A stretch of DNA of 64,000 nt, from positions 124,001 through 188,000 of the forward strand of contig NZ_NETJ01000004.1 in assembly GCF_002128405.1 (NCBI RefSeq), given 5' to 3'. Below, one piece after another: positions 1 through 8,908 of this stretch. Positions within the stretch are counted from its first letter, which is position 1; each line of letters begins with the position of its first letter. The position numbers were made by a program, and so were the translations under genes. Below the pieces are notes generated by a model. The model did not search any database and had not been told where the DNA came from. It saw nothing but the letters and a program-made list of their open reading frames with translations. The stretch is from Gottfriedia solisilvae. GTDB taxonomy: Bacteria > Bacillota > Bacilli > Bacillales > Bacillaceae_G.

Positions 1-300
1 AATTTTTGATGAAAGAAAATCCCATTTTCCCCAAAATTGTTTTAATTCCTCGTGTCCATCTTCGTTTAATGAATAAAACTTACGAGGCGGTCCCATTTCA
101 GATGGTTTTTTTTCAATATTCACCAGCTTTTTCTTTTCCAGCCTAACCAAAATGGTGTAGACTGTACCTTCGACAACCTCTGTAAATCCTAGATCATTAA
201 GGCGACGAGTAATCTCATAGCCGTAAGTATCACCTCGACTGATGATTTCCAGTACACAACCTTCTAATGAACCTTTAAGCATTTCTGTTAAATTTTCCAT
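1..300 (-). CDS. PadR-family transcriptional regulator (3' end outside window)
   Basis: The first 100 codons are present; the gene runs off the left edge. The protein starts MENLTEMLKGSLEGCVLEII and continues through the PadR winged-helix signature (DTYGYEITRRL, EGTVYTILVRLEKKKLV, GPPRKFYSLNEDG). PadR proteins are small DNA-binding repressors that often control membrane protein or efflux genes and their own promoter. The start is fixed by an AAGGAGG ribosome binding site 8 bases upstream. A possible -10 (TATACT, positions 341-346) lies next to the first of a series of palindromic boxes upstream, which suggests autoregulation. The controlled partner gene would lie to the left of the window. 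Confidence 0.9.
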   Translation of the reverse strand, partial: MENLTEMLKGSLEGCVLEIISRGDTYGYEITRRLNDLGFTEVVEGTVYTILVRLEKKKLVNIEKKPSEMGPPRKFYSLNEDGHEELKQFWGKWDFLSSKI

Positions 301-344
301 GGTATACACCTCCTTATATATATAAATTAAATTTCTTTTTAGTA

Positions 345-622
345 TAGCTATTTAGTAACACGGATATTCAGTATCACTGAGTAGCGATTAATAAAACTCT
401 AAATAACTTACGGAGCAAGGGTTTAATAAGCCACCTTTTTATATAACTCTTTTCAGCTATTTAGCATTACTGATATTCTGTGTTACTTAGTAATAGTATA
501 TTGTATTACTGAGTAGTTAAAATGTGAACCTATTTTTTTAAAAAATTTTATAAACATTATCAACTATTTAGTATTACATATATTCTGTATTACTTAGTAC
601 CTGTATATCGTAACACTAAGTA
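345..622. repeat. Three-unit array of palindromic TAYTNAGTA boxes upstream of padR
   Basis: Eight copies of a 9-bp near-palindrome (consensus T/CA-C/T-T-N-AGTA) are centred at about 353, 379, 462, 488, 511, 569, 595 and 618. They form units spaced about 107-109 bp apart. Within a unit the centres are 26 and then 23 bp apart; the first unit has only two boxes. Conserved ATATTC-like blocks lie between boxes. The array occupies the intergenic space upstream of padR, so it is most simply read as operators for that regulator; this is inference. Confidence 0.75.
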
Positions 623-752
623 GTGAAGTTGTAAAGTAGATAAGTAAAAATGTTTTTTACCCAACTATAAATATATCCATACAGTCCTCCACACCAGATA
701 TATATGCTGTAATAACTGAGAAACTTAGAATAGATCATTATTATAAATTCTT

Positions 753-799
753 CAAAAAAAATTGGGCTATCGTAAATTTTCATTTTACGGATAGCCCAT
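753..799 (-). terminator. Intrinsic terminator reading leftward
   Basis: On the minus strand a long stem (TGGGCTATCCGTAAA against TTTACG-ATAGCCCA, one bulge) is followed by eight Ts. It is the second terminator after ssrA and shields the padR upstream region. Nothing recognisable is encoded between it and the tmRNA terminator. Confidence 0.8.
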
Positions 800-871
800 T
801 TATCTATCATATATTTATTCATTAAAAAATTTTAAAGTAGCTTTCAACTATTAAAACCGAGTTTTTGACAT

Positions 872-902
872 AAAAAAACCACCAACAGTATGTATTGGTG
901 GA
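872..902 (-). terminator. ssrA terminator sharing the tmRNA 3' end
   Basis: Minus strand: CCACCAA, a short loop, TTGGTGG and then seven Ts. The left arm of the stem contains the mature CCACCA 3' end of tmRNA, so termination and 3' maturation use the same bases. Confidence 0.8.
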
Positions 903-1253
903 GACGGTGGGAGTCGAACCCACGTCCAGAAATATCGGCACTTAAGCTTCTACGAGTGTAGTCAATATATTCGCATTTCGCATACTATTCAGCCCATTGA
1001 CAGGCTTCCTAGTAGCTAGTCTGGTTAGTCTCTTCCTTTCCCCTCAGACGGTGAGGTCCGGCGTAGCCCACTAATGAGTGAACCCCTCTAAGCTATGCAC
1101 ATGGGCGATACATAGGAGGAGCCTTTAGTGCAATTAAGCAGCTAAAGAGAAATTGTTGTTTTTGCCAGTTATAGGCTTTTGCGTTTTAACGAGGCCGACC
1201 CCTCGACTCGCGACTTAAGCTCGAACTACCCCTGTCGAATCCGTAACGTCCCC
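896..1253 (-). ncRNA. ssrA: tmRNA (transfer-messenger RNA)
   Basis: The 5' end begins GGGGACGTTACGGATTCGAC and the 3' end finishes in an encoded CCACCA after a T-arm with GGTTCGACTCCC, the two halves of the alanyl tRNA-like domain. About 358 nucleotides long. The RNA rescues stalled ribosomes, adds a degradation tag to the nascent chain and works with SmpB, whose gene lies just upstream. The resume codon is GGC and the encoded tag is GKNNNFSLAA (preceded by the Ala carried on the RNA). Conserved ends, tag and position next to smpB leave little doubt. Confidence 0.97.
1134..1166 (-). other. tmRNA tag reading frame
   Basis: Reads GGC AAA AAC AAC AAT TTC TCT TTA GCT GCT TAA, giving G-K-N-N-N-F-S-L-A-A. 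The SLAA end is the type recognised by ClpXP-class proteases. The asparagine run is like, but not identical to, the B. cereus-type tag I remember (GKQNNLSLAA). Confidence 0.92.
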
Positions 1254-1394
1254 ATATAAAATGCACACTCGACATTATTTCAGTCTTCGTGGCTATGAGT
1301 GACTTACGAAGCACTAAACAAAAGCTTAGCTTCATAATCTATAAAATCTGCACATCATCGTGCTCATTTATGTGTTTCATTAACTTACAAACTT

Positions 1395-1422
1395 ATTATA
1401 GCACATTCGACATCAGTTGCAA
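1395..1422 (-). promoter_or_regulatory. Sigma-A promoter for ssrA
   Basis: Minus strand TTGCAA, a 16-base spacer and an extended -10, TGCTATAAT. It would start transcription about 135 bases before the mature 5' end of tmRNA, leaving a leader to be removed (RNase P is the known enzyme for this). Confidence 0.65.
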
Positions 1423-1477
1423 TTAACAATTGTTGTTAATAGTTAAAGAGAATGGAAAAGCTTCAACTATTATCCAA

Positions 1478-1945
1478 TTAACTTTTTTGACGATCTCGGA
1501 ACGCTCGTTCAACCTCACGTTTTGCTTCTTTTTTCTTCAAATCATCGCGTTTATCAAATTGCTTCTTACCTTTACCTAACCCAAGTAATAACTTTGCATA
1601 TCCATTTTTTAAATAGATTTTTAAAGGTACTAATGTGTAACCAGTTTCTTTTGTATAACCAATTAATTTCACAATTTCTTTATTATGAAGTAAAAGCTTT
1701 CTTGTACGTAATGGTTCATGATTATATCGATTACCTTGTTCATACGGACTAATATGCATATTATGAAGCCATACTTCACCGTTTTGAACACGAGCAAATG
1801 AATCCTTTAAATTAGCCTTTCCAGCACGTAATGATTTTATTTCAGTACCTTGTAGTACGATACCCGCCTCATACGTTTCTTCAATAAAATAATCATGATA
1901 AGCTTTTTTATTTTGCGCGATAACCTTACCTTCACCTTTTGGCAT
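1478..1945 (-). CDS. smpB: SsrA-binding protein SmpB
   Basis: SmpB, 155 residues, the usual length. It binds the tRNA-like domain of tmRNA and places it in the empty A site of stalled ribosomes. Family signatures are present: [19 protein letters not shown] near the N terminus, [18 protein letters not shown], and a basic C-terminal tail ([18 protein letters not shown]) that occupies the mRNA channel. It lies between rnr and ssrA as in Bacillus, so rescue, tagging and RNA decay functions are grouped. An intergenic terminator separates it from rnr, so it may have its own promoter. Confidence 0.97.
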   Translation of the reverse strand: MPKGEGKVIAQNKKAYHDYFIEETYEAGIVLQGTEIKSLRAGKANLKDSFARVQNGEVWLHNMHISPYEQGNRYNHEPLRTRKLLLHNKEIVKLIGYTKETGYTLVPLKIYLKNGYAKLLLGLGKGKKQFDKRDDLKKKEAKREVERAFRDRQKS

Positions 1946-2036
1946 GTTTAAAACACCTCACTATCCTTACTTATTTTACCATAAAATGAAACTATATTCT
2001 ATGTACATAGGACCGCTCTTGGTCGTAATCAAAAAG

Positions 2037-2075
2037 AATAAAACAGTGAACATTTCATCTGTCCACTGCTTTATT
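2037..2075 (-). terminator. Terminator downstream of rnr
   Basis: Sixteen-base arms (left arm AATAAAACAGTGAACA on the plus strand) separated by a short loop. The two imperfect pairs are G-U on the minus strand but A-C on the plus strand, so the hairpin favours the leftward transcript. Confidence 0.7.
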
Positions 2076-2209
2076 TTTTGACTGTTTTCTTACCCTTTGT
2101 TGCTGTTTATGTATGCGTTAGTTGATTACAACTTCAGGTTGCTCCCTTTCCGTTGTAATCAACTTCTGTCTTTCAAAACAACAATCTTTAAGAAAAGAGC
2201 ATGCTTCTA

Positions 2210-4651
2210 TTATCTCTTCTTATTCCCTTTTGCTACTTTATCATAGAAAGGTTTTTTCTTTTTACTTTTACTTTTTGTTGGGTTAAAACGATCATCTCGT
2301 TTGTTACGAGGTTTCCCGTTTCTGCCATTGTCTTTTTCTTCACTTGATGAAGTTGTGGTACTATCTCCTCCACGTCTACCGCGTGAACTACCACCTCTAT
2401 TGCGATCAGTACTTCGATCTGTTGGTCCTCTTCCACGACCTCTACCTCGGCCACCTGAAGTGCCACCATCTCGATTCACTGGTCCTCTTCCACCACTTCG
2501 ACGAGGTTTATTTGATTTCATACCAACAATTTCAAAATCAATTGCACGCTCTTCTTTATTTACATTGACTACTCGAATAGAAACCTCATCGCCAATTCTA
2601 AAGATCTTACCAGTTCTTTCCCCAACCATCGCGTAATGACGTTCATCATAATTGTAGTAGTCATCCGATAAATCAGCTACACGAACAAGACCCTCAATCG
2701 TATTTGGCAATTCAATAAACATACCGAAGTTAGTAACTGAGCTAATAATTCCTTCATACTCTTCGCCAATTTTATCAAGCATAAATTCTGCTTTTTTCAA
2801 ATCATCGGTTTCGCGTTCAGCTTCTACAGAGCGACGCTCCATATTTGATGCGTGTTCAGCAATTGCTGGCAGTTTATCATCCCATTGACGCTTCGTATCA
2901 TCATTCATTTGACCCTGAATTAAGTAAGTACGGATTAAACGATGTACAATTAAATCTGGGTAACGGCGAATTGGTGAAGTAAAATGCGTGTAGAACTCCG
3001 CTGCTAAACCAAAGTGACCTAAATTATCTGCTTCGTACTTCGCTTGCTTCATTGAACGTAGCATAACAGTTGAAATAACTGTTTCCTCTGGTTGACCATG
3101 TACCATTTCAAGTACTTGCTGTAATGCTCTTGGATGAACATCATTAGCAGCACCTTTTACTGTATAGCCAAATGTTGAGATGAACTCAAAGAAACGTTGT
3201 AGTTTTTCTTCTTTAGGATCTTCGTGAACACGATACATAAACGGAACATTTAACCAATGGAAATGCTCTGCTACCGTCTCATTCGCAACTAGCATAAACT
3301 CTTCAATTAATTTCTCTGCTGTCGAACGTTCACGTAAAATAATGTCTTCTGGATGACCTTCAGCGTCTACAAGAACTTTCGCTTCTTTAAAGTCAAAGTC
3401 GATTGCTCCACGATTCATTCTTCGTTTACGTAAAATGCTTGCCAAGTGCGCCATCTCTTCAAACATAGGTACCAATGGCTCATAACGCTCACGTAACTCG
3501 ACATCTGCTTCATCTAGAATTTTGTTAACATCACTATATGTCATACGTTCAGTTGTCTTAATGATACTTTCGAAGATTTCGTGTTTAACGACATCACCTT
3601 TTTGGTCAATTTCCATTTCACAAGAAAGAGTAAATCGATTAACTTGTGGATTTAAAGAACAAATACCATTTGATAGTCGGTGAGGAATCATCGGAATCAC
3701 TCGATCAACTAAATAAATACTTGTTCCACGATCATAAGCTTCTTGGTCAATTGGAGAATTCTCTGTTACATAATAAGAGACGTCAGCAATGTGAACGCCA
3801 AGCTTATAGTGTCCATTTTCTAGTTTTGTAACTGTAACTGCATCATCTAAATCTTTCGCATCAGCTCCGTCAATCGTGACAATTTGTTGATCTCGTAAAT
3901 CACGTCGAGTACCAATATCTGCTTCATCAATATCTTCAGGAACAGCATTTGCTTGATCCATTGCTTCTTTAGGAAATTCCTGTGGTAATCCAAACTTATG
4001 AATGACTGAAAGAATATCTACACCTGGATCGTTTTTATGCCCAAGGATTTGAACAATGATTCCTTCTGCATTTTTGCCGTTTTCAGGGAATTGAGTTAGT
4101 TCTACAACTACTTTGTGCCCTTCAACTGCACCTTGTGAATTACTTCTTGTAATAAATATGTCACTACCAAAACGTTTATCGTCAGGAATCACAAATCCAA
4201 AGTTTTTCTGTGCTTGGAACGTACCAACCATTTTCGTTTGACCACGTTCAAGAATTTTTACGATTGTGCCTTCACGACGTGCATCACTTTTTTCTTTCGT
4301 AATTCTTGCTAAAACAACATCTCCGTGTAGTGCACCATTTAAGTCAGAAGGCGAAATAAATACATCCTCTGCTCCCGCTTCCTCTGGAATTACAAATGCA
4401 AAACCACGTGCGTGACCAGTAAGTTTACCTCTTACTAGATTTGATTGTTCAGGTAAACTGTATTTATTATTTCGTGAACGGACAATGAAACCCTCATCTT
4501 CTAATGTGACAAGCGCTTTAACCACTTCACGAAAATCTACAGCATCAGTTAATTGTAATTCGTCTTCTAGCCCTTGAATATTTAAAGGCTTATAGTCTTC
4601 ACTTTTCATTAAAGTTAATAACTTATCTTTCCATTGTTGAAAATCTTGCAT
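2210..4651 (-). CDS. rnr: Ribonuclease R
   Basis: RNase R, an RNB-family 3'-5' exoribonuclease that degrades structured RNA and non-stop mRNA together with tmRNA. Order of parts: N-terminal winged helix (1-70), cold-shock domains (about 72-210; [12 protein letters not shown] and [10 protein letters not shown]), RNB catalytic domain with the acidic motif [11 protein letters not shown] at 261-271, an S1 domain (about 627-710; [18 protein letters not shown]) and a C-terminal tail. At 813 residues it is longer than the roughly 780 I expect. The extra length is in the tail, which is rich in RG/RGG, serine and lysine ([10 protein letters not shown]) rather than simply lysine-rich. It sits upstream of smpB as in Bacillus. 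Confidence 0.97.
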   Translation of the reverse strand: MQDFQQWKDKLLTLMKSEDYKPLNIQGLEDELQLTDAVDFREVVKALVTLEDEGFIVRSRNNKYSLPEQSNLVRGKLTGHARGFAFVIPEEAGAEDVFISPSDLNGALHGDVVLARITKEKSDARREGTIVKILERGQTKMVGTFQAQKNFGFVIPDDKRFGSDIFITRSNSQGAVEGHKVVVELTQFPENGKNAEGIIVQILGHKNDPGVDILSVIHKFGLPQEFPKEAMDQANAVPEDIDEADIGTRRDLRDQQIVTIDGADAKDLDDAVTVTKLENGHYKLGVHIADVSYYVTENSPIDQEAYDRGTSIYLVDRVIPMIPHRLSNGICSLNPQVNRFTLSCEMEIDQKGDVVKHEIFESIIKTTERMTYSDVNKILDEADVELRERYEPLVPMFEEMAHLASILRKRRMNRGAIDFDFKEAKVLVDAEGHPEDIILRERSTAEKLIEEFMLVANETVAEHFHWLNVPFMYRVHEDPKEEKLQRFFEFISTFGYTVKGAANDVHPRALQQVLEMVHGQPEETVISTVMLRSMKQAKYEADNLGHFGLAAEFYTHFTSPIRRYPDLIVHRLIRTYLIQGQMNDDTKRQWDDKLPAIAEHASNMERRSVEAERETDDLKKAEFMLDKIGEEYEGIISSVTNFGMFIELPNTIEGLVRVADLSDDYYNYDERHYAMVGERTGKIFRIGDEVSIRVVNVNKEERAIDFEIVGMKSNKPRRSGGRGPVNRDGGTSGGRGRGRGRGPTDRSTDRNRGGSSRGRRGGDSTTTSSSEEKDNGRNGKPRNKRDDRFNPTKSKSKKKKPFYDKVAKGNKKR

Positions 4652-4724
4652 ATATATTTCCCTCCTTTTCTCACCAATCCGGTTAGGGGTCTTTTATTTT
4701 AAGTTTGTCCAGAATAACATGATT

Positions 4725-5465
4725 CTACCAATCCAAATCATCAAGAAACGCTAAGACATCTTCATGCAATTGATCCTTCTCTTGTCCAAGCGTAATGACA
4801 TGTGTTGAATTTTCATACCATTTTAATTTTTTCTGATCAGATTGAACTTCATTAAAAATAATATTTGCACTATCTGTATTAATCATTGCATCAACTCTGG
4901 ATTGCACTACAAATGTAGGTGCGTAAACAGTGTCTACATTTTCACGAACTTCTTTTATTAGCCCTTGAAGTTCTTTTAATGTTTTCATTGGTGCTTTTTT
5001 GAACTCTTCCATTTCTATTTCAATTTGTTCAGGTGCTTTACCTTCTCGTTTCTTAAACTCAGCAGCGTATGCAAGAACACCTTCGTACATTATTTCTTCA
5101 CTTTTTATGTACATTGGGGAACACATTGTCACAATACCATTTAATGGAACTGTGTAGCCTAGTTTCAGTGCAAAAACTCCACCTAGAGATAAACCTACTG
5201 CAGCAATTTTTTCATGACCACGGTCCTTTAAAAATTGGTAAGCTTCCATCACATCTTGCCACCAATCCTCTGGTCCAGTATGAACAAGCTCCTCTGGTGG
5301 TACACCATGCCCTTTATAATGCGGTGCATGACATGTATAACCACGTTTTTCTAAATAGCGACCTAGCATTCGAACGTCGGCTGAATGCCCTGTAAAACCA
5401 TGTAATAATAAAACTCCTCGCTCTCCACCCTCAAATGTGAAAGGCTTAGGCATTGTTACTTTCAT
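4725..5465 (-). CDS. Carboxylesterase (Est30/YvaK type)
   Basis: Alpha/beta hydrolase of 246 residues. The nucleophile elbow is GLSLGG, the oxyanion region is [20 protein letters not shown], and the late Asp and His are in QSRVDAMIN and ENSTHVITL. This matches the thermostable Est30-like carboxylesterases of bacilli, which hydrolyse short-chain esters; the natural substrate is unknown. It sits 73 bases upstream of rnr. In Bacillus the same gene lies between secG and rnr, so the order is conserved apart from two inserted genes. Confidence 0.9.
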   Translation of the reverse strand: MKVTMPKPFTFEGGERGVLLLHGFTGHSADVRMLGRYLEKRGYTCHAPHYKGHGVPPEELVHTGPEDWWQDVMEAYQFLKDRGHEKIAAVGLSLGGVFALKLGYTVPLNGIVTMCSPMYIKSEEIMYEGVLAYAAEFKKREGKAPEQIEIEMEEFKKAPMKTLKELQGLIKEVRENVDTVYAPTFVVQSRVDAMINTDSANIIFNEVQSDQKKLKWYENSTHVITLGQEKDQLHEDVLAFLDDLDW

Positions 5466-5748
5466 TTATACTCACTCCAAAACTGTTCTATCCTTTTTTC
5501 ATTAGATTCATTTATTTTTACATCTTATATACTAATAAGTTTCAATATTCATTCTAAAATACATCTTAGAGCCAAACTTGCATTACTCTTCCTTAATAGA
5601 TTACCCTTACTAGGAAGCGTTCTTTTATTTTACCTTTCATTTGCATTATTTACCAATAAAGAGTTTTTTTCTCTTTATGCTTATGATTTAATGATAATTG
5701 AGGCTATAATAACTTTGTATTTACATAAGAATCATTAGGAGGCATTTT

Positions 5749-6234
5749 ATGTTTATTAGCGTTGACCAATTTATTAATGAGTGGACACACGAGGCAGAAG
5801 GTACTTTAAAATATTTAAACGTGTTGACTGACGATTCACTTGATCAAGCAATTGAAGAAGATCATTTTTCGCTTGGAGAACTTGCTTGGCACGTCACTGG
5901 TGCTGCTAAAGAAATCGTCTCACAATCTGGCTTAAAAATTGACCTAACAATCCAAGGCGAAATGCCTGGATCAGCAAAAGAAATTGCTGAAACATACAAA
6001 AAAGTAAGTAGTGCAGTAGTGGAAGCTGCTAAAGCTCAGTGGAATGACGAAAACTTAAAAGAAATGAAAAATTGCTTTGGTTTTGATATGCCTGTGTTTG
6101 CAATCCTTCGTATGACGCTAAATCACCAAATCCATCATAGAGGTCAAATGACTGTACTAATGAGACAAGCTGGATTAGTCGTACCAGGAATTTATGGTCC
6201 AAGTAGAGAAGAATGGGCTCAAATGAAGAAGTAA
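5749..6234 (+). CDS. DinB-family protein
   Basis: DinB/YfiT-type four-helix-bundle protein of 161 residues. Candidate metal-ligand histidines are in ELAWHVTGAAKEIV and NHQIHHRGQMTVLM, the arrangement typical of this superfamily. Many members are metal-dependent thiol (bacillithiol) transferases, but no specific reaction can be assigned. An AGGAGG site precedes the ATG and a TATAAT (5705-5710) could be its -10. It faces against its neighbours and breaks the secG-esterase-rnr order, so it looks inserted. Confidence 0.85.
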   Translation: MFISVDQFINEWTHEAEGTLKYLNVLTDDSLDQAIEEDHFSLGELAWHVTGAAKEIVSQSGLKIDLTIQGEMPGSAKEIAETYKKVSSAVVEAAKAQWNDENLKEMKNCFGFDMPVFAILRMTLNHQIHHRGQMTVLMRQAGLVVPGIYGPSREEWAQMKK

Positions 6235-6245
6235 CTAAAAAGTAG

Positions 6246-6274
6246 AAGAGACAACCATTTTAAGGTTGTCTCTT
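6246..6274. terminator. Bidirectional terminator between convergent genes
   Basis: An 11-bp perfect stem (AAGAGACAACC / GGTTGTCTCTT) serves the plus-strand DinB gene and overlaps the stop codon of the minus-strand membrane gene. Confidence 0.85.
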
Positions 6275-6694
6275 TCTTTTTGTGCTGACTATATTTCTAA
6301 ATAGTTTTATAAAAAATAACACATGAAAATATAGAAAAAAAGCTGGAACACTGAATAGTGCGTAGAACATCGTTAGTTCAATACTCTGAGTAACAGCAAA
6401 TATCATCGCTACAACAAATCCAGCAATTATATACATTATTAATTGAAACAAGTAAATGAACTTATTAATATGAAACATTTTTGTCAACTCTTCAATTATA
6501 TAGGCAAACCCGAGTCCAAAAATCATATAGCAGGTAAATGTAATTGACAACGAAATCAAAAATCCTTCAAAAGCTCCTGTGTAACAGCACTCATAAACTC
6601 TCTCTTCTTCTGGCGTACTAGAAAACCATCCCCATGTTCCACTAATCATGATCGCGGATAAGATGACTGCATAAAATTTGTTTAGGAAATTCAT
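6260..6694 (-). CDS. Four-helix membrane protein of unknown function
   Basis: I do not recognise the family firmly. The protein starts MNFLNKFYAVILSA and has four hydrophobic segments (first about 5-20, then ITFTCYMIFGLGFAYII, LIMYIIAGFVVAMIFAV and FYALFSVPAFFLYFHVLFFI) and a basic tail, STKRKRQP. A cysteine pair lies after the first helix (VYECCYTG). The layout resembles small uncharacterised Bacillus membrane proteins such as UPF0715. I chose the ATG preceded by GGGG rather than an in-frame TTG ten codons upstream. The 3' end is embedded in the shared terminator. Confidence 0.7.
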   Translation of the reverse strand: MNFLNKFYAVILSAIMISGTWGWFSSTPEEERVYECCYTGAFEGFLISLSITFTCYMIFGLGFAYIIEELTKMFHINKFIYLFQLIMYIIAGFVVAMIFAVTQSIELTMFYALFSVPAFFLYFHVLFFIKLFRNIVSTKRKRQP

Positions 6695-6731
6695 ATGTAC
6701 TACCCCGTCTTTCATTGTGATCAAGCCAAAA

Positions 6732-6758
6732 TAAAAAAGCCACCTTTAACAGGCAGCT
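6732..6758 (-). terminator. secG terminator
   Basis: Minus strand AGCTGCC, a seven-base loop, GGTGGCT and then Ts, starting a few bases after the secG stop codon. It makes secG a separate transcript from the esterase-rnr genes here. Confidence 0.7.
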
Positions 6759-6764
6759 AGTTTA

Positions 6765-6998
6765 TTACAGTTTTAAATAAGTTACAGCAATTGTTAAAAT
6801 GAAGAATAATACTGCTACAACAACTGTTATTCTTTGTAAAACTAATTCGAAACCACGTGCTTTTTGTTTTCCGAAAAGCTGTTCAGCTCCACCAGAAATC
6901 GCACCTGATAATCCATTACTTTTACTTGATTGAAGTAAAACAAGAACAATCATAAGAACTGAAACGATAATTAATAAAACAGATAAAAACGTATGCAT
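6765..6998 (-). CDS. secG: Preprotein translocase subunit SecG
   Basis: SecG, 77 residues, a small subunit of the SecYEG protein-export channel. Two membrane segments ([18 protein letters not shown] and [22 protein letters not shown]) flank a conserved cytoplasmic loop ([21 protein letters not shown]). Length and loop are typical. It heads the secG/esterase/rnr/smpB/ssrA block of Bacillus. Confidence 0.96.
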   Translation of the reverse strand: MHTFLSVLLIIVSVLMIVLVLLQSSKSNGLSGAISGGAEQLFGKQKARGFELVLQRITVVVAVLFFILTIAVTYLKL

Positions 6999-7057
6999 TT
7001 CTTCACCTCCACAGTAAACACTGTTACTTATTATTCTACTATGAAGAACGGTTTACT

Positions 7058-7984
7058 TCAAGATGAGAGTACATGTTGTTCTATCCATGTTTTAACATCT
7101 AGGTAAACATCCTCTTTATTTATTTCATGTAGCATTTCGTGACGACCCTCATCGTATAGTTTCATTGTTAAATCATTACAACCTAAATTTTTATAGAGCT
7201 CGTATACTCTTTTCACTCCATCACCATTTTGACCAACAGGATCTTTACTTCCAGAAAAAATATAAATAGGTAAATTTGTTGGCGTTTTTCTTACTTCTTC
7301 TTTTCTATGGATAATCCCAACCCCATTTAAAAGCTCCCGATAAAAACTCGGTGAACAAATAAATCCACAAAAAGGATCTTTAATATAACGATCGATTTCA
7401 GCTTCATCGCGCGTTAACCAATCATATTTAGTTCTTGGAAATTTAAAATGATTATTAAAATTACCAAATGTTAAAAAATCCAATATCTTACTTCTTCCTT
7501 TTGCACCCATGATAAATGATTCAGAACCTGATAAAAATACCCCTAACTTTCTTAAAATGCCAGGATCAAACCCGGTACCTGATAAAATTAGCCCATCATA
7601 TAGCTCTCCATCTAATTGAACAACTCGTCTACTTAAGTACGAGCCCATACTATGACCAAATAAAATAAGCGGAACACTCAACTCTTCTTTTATAATTTTC
7701 GTTATATAAATAATATCTTTTGCAATTTGGTCCCATGCAATTTTATCTCCAAAATAACCTAAGTCATCCTCATTCTTGGCAGTCTTTCCATGTCCTCTTT
7801 GATCATGTATATAGACTGCAATGTTTTGGTGAACTAAGTATTCAATGAATTTCTCGTATGCTCCCCCATGTTCAGCCATACCATGTACAATTTGAACGAC
7901 TGCAATCGGATGATCTGGAATAAATTTTCTAACATAAATTTTCGTTCTATCTTCGGCCGAAATTAACCCTTCCCAGTTTTTCAT
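7058..7984 (-). CDS. Alpha/beta hydrolase, monoacylglycerol lipase/lysophospholipase type
   Basis: Serine hydrolase of 308 residues of the Hydrolase_4 (S33) family. The HGMAEHGGAYEKF motif near residue 34, DQRGHGKT and the nucleophile elbow FGHSMGSYLSRR are the family hallmarks. The Asp and His of the triad are in FSGSKDPVG and YDEGRHEMLHE. Such proteins cleave monoacylglycerols or lysophospholipids in the cytosol; the exact substrate cannot be read from sequence. It stands alone, upstream of secG on the same strand. Confidence 0.88.
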   Translation of the reverse strand: MKNWEGLISAEDRTKIYVRKFIPDHPIAVVQIVHGMAEHGGAYEKFIEYLVHQNIAVYIHDQRGHGKTAKNEDDLGYFGDKIAWDQIAKDIIYITKIIKEELSVPLILFGHSMGSYLSRRVVQLDGELYDGLILSGTGFDPGILRKLGVFLSGSESFIMGAKGRSKILDFLTFGNFNNHFKFPRTKYDWLTRDEAEIDRYIKDPFCGFICSPSFYRELLNGVGIIHRKEEVRKTPTNLPIYIFSGSKDPVGQNGDGVKRVYELYKNLGCNDLTMKLYDEGRHEMLHEINKEDVYLDVKTWIEQHVLSS

Positions 7985-8280
7985 CTTAACCCCTTCATTT
8001 CATATGTAATAAGTAACTATTTAATTTATCGTATGTTATTAAATGACCTTTTTAGCACTGATAAAACCGCAGATTAATCAGTATATATATACAATACAAT
8101 CATTTTAATAGTATACCAAAAGTAACCTTTTAAGTATTCGAGAAATCCTTTATTGATTCCTTCCCATCATTTCATTATGCAGTTTAGTTCATGTCATTTT
8201 GCTTAGAATTTATCAATTAGGGAAAATTGTTAGTAATGAATATTTCTTAGTTTTTAAATGGAATAAAAGAGGTGTGGAAA

Positions 8281-8856
8281 ATGAAAAGAGGTTTTCAAAC
8301 GATATTAAGTCTTGGTTATGCCATATTAATGGTTGCTCTATTTGTCATCTTTTTCTTAAAAGGAGATACGTATCGGTATCAAATTGCAATCGGAGGTATC
8401 ATATGCGGTCTCATTCCATTTGCTTTAGATAAATTTTTAAAAATCCGATTTACTTTACCATTCATTATTTCATATTTTGCTTTCTTAATCGCTTCACAAT
8501 GCCTTGGTTCGATGTTAGGACTTTATTCATTAGGTTGGTGGGACACACCCTTTCTTCACTTATTAAGTGGTGCTTTAATATCCTTCTTAGCCGTCGACTT
8601 GATGGAAAAGTTTACGACTGATCAATCAAGGAGTGATATGTCTGCCTGGTTTATATTTCTCTACGTACTCTCTTTTGGTGTTTTTGGAGGAGTACTTTGG
8701 GAAATTTATGAATTTAGCGCAGACCAATTCATCGGAACAACAACCCAAGGTGGAGGAAACTTTGACACAATGACAGACCTAGTAGCAGACACAGTAGGTG
8801 CACTAATCATCGCAATTTGGGTCGCTAGGAGATCGAAAGTTAAGACAATAAAATAA
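8281..8856 (+). CDS. DUF2238/YjdF-like membrane protein
   Basis: About 191 residues with five to six membrane helices. Conserved-looking motifs include WWDTPFLHLLSGALISF and WEIYEFSADQFIG followed by DTMTDLVADTVGALI, which I associate with the DUF2238 (YjdF) family of unknown function. The ATG is chosen because AGAGGTG lies six bases upstream; a GTG three codons earlier is inside that site. It is monocistronic, with a terminator directly after it. Confidence 0.8.
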   Translation: MKRGFQTILSLGYAILMVALFVIFFLKGDTYRYQIAIGGIICGLIPFALDKFLKIRFTLPFIISYFAFLIASQCLGSMLGLYSLGWWDTPFLHLLSGALISFLAVDLMEKFTTDQSRSDMSAWFIFLYVLSFGVFGGVLWEIYEFSADQFIGTTTQGGGNFDTMTDLVADTVGALIIAIWVARRSKVKTIK

Positions 8857-8866
8857 CTTTATAAAA

Positions 8867-8902
8867 AAAGAAACAGGACAAAAATTTTTGCCTGTTTCTT
8901 TT
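8867..8902. terminator. Bidirectional terminator
   Basis: AAAGAAACAGG paired with CCTGTTTCTTT and flanked by A- and T-runs on both sides; it separates convergent genes. Confidence 0.85.
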
Positions 8903-8908
8903 TTTATA

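Noticed and set aside
345-622. Interpreting the repeated boxes as a CRISPR array or replication iterons
   Set aside because: Repeats are short palindromes of 9 bp with two alternating spacings and no unique spacers or cas/rep genes nearby; an operator array next to padR fits better.
616-822. A 68-codon minus-strand reading frame between padR boxes and ssrA
   Set aside because: It translates straight through a terminator hairpin and the last operator boxes, has no ribosome binding site and an unnatural aromatic-rich composition.
1254-1394. Possible extra RNA or riboswitch between ssrA and its promoter
   Set aside because: Only a small hairpin is visible; it is most simply the 5' leader of pre-tmRNA.
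2301-2636. Proline-rich 111-codon frame opposite rnr
   Set aside because: It is the antisense of the RG-rich tail of RNase R; its composition is explained by the GC-rich repeats of the real gene.
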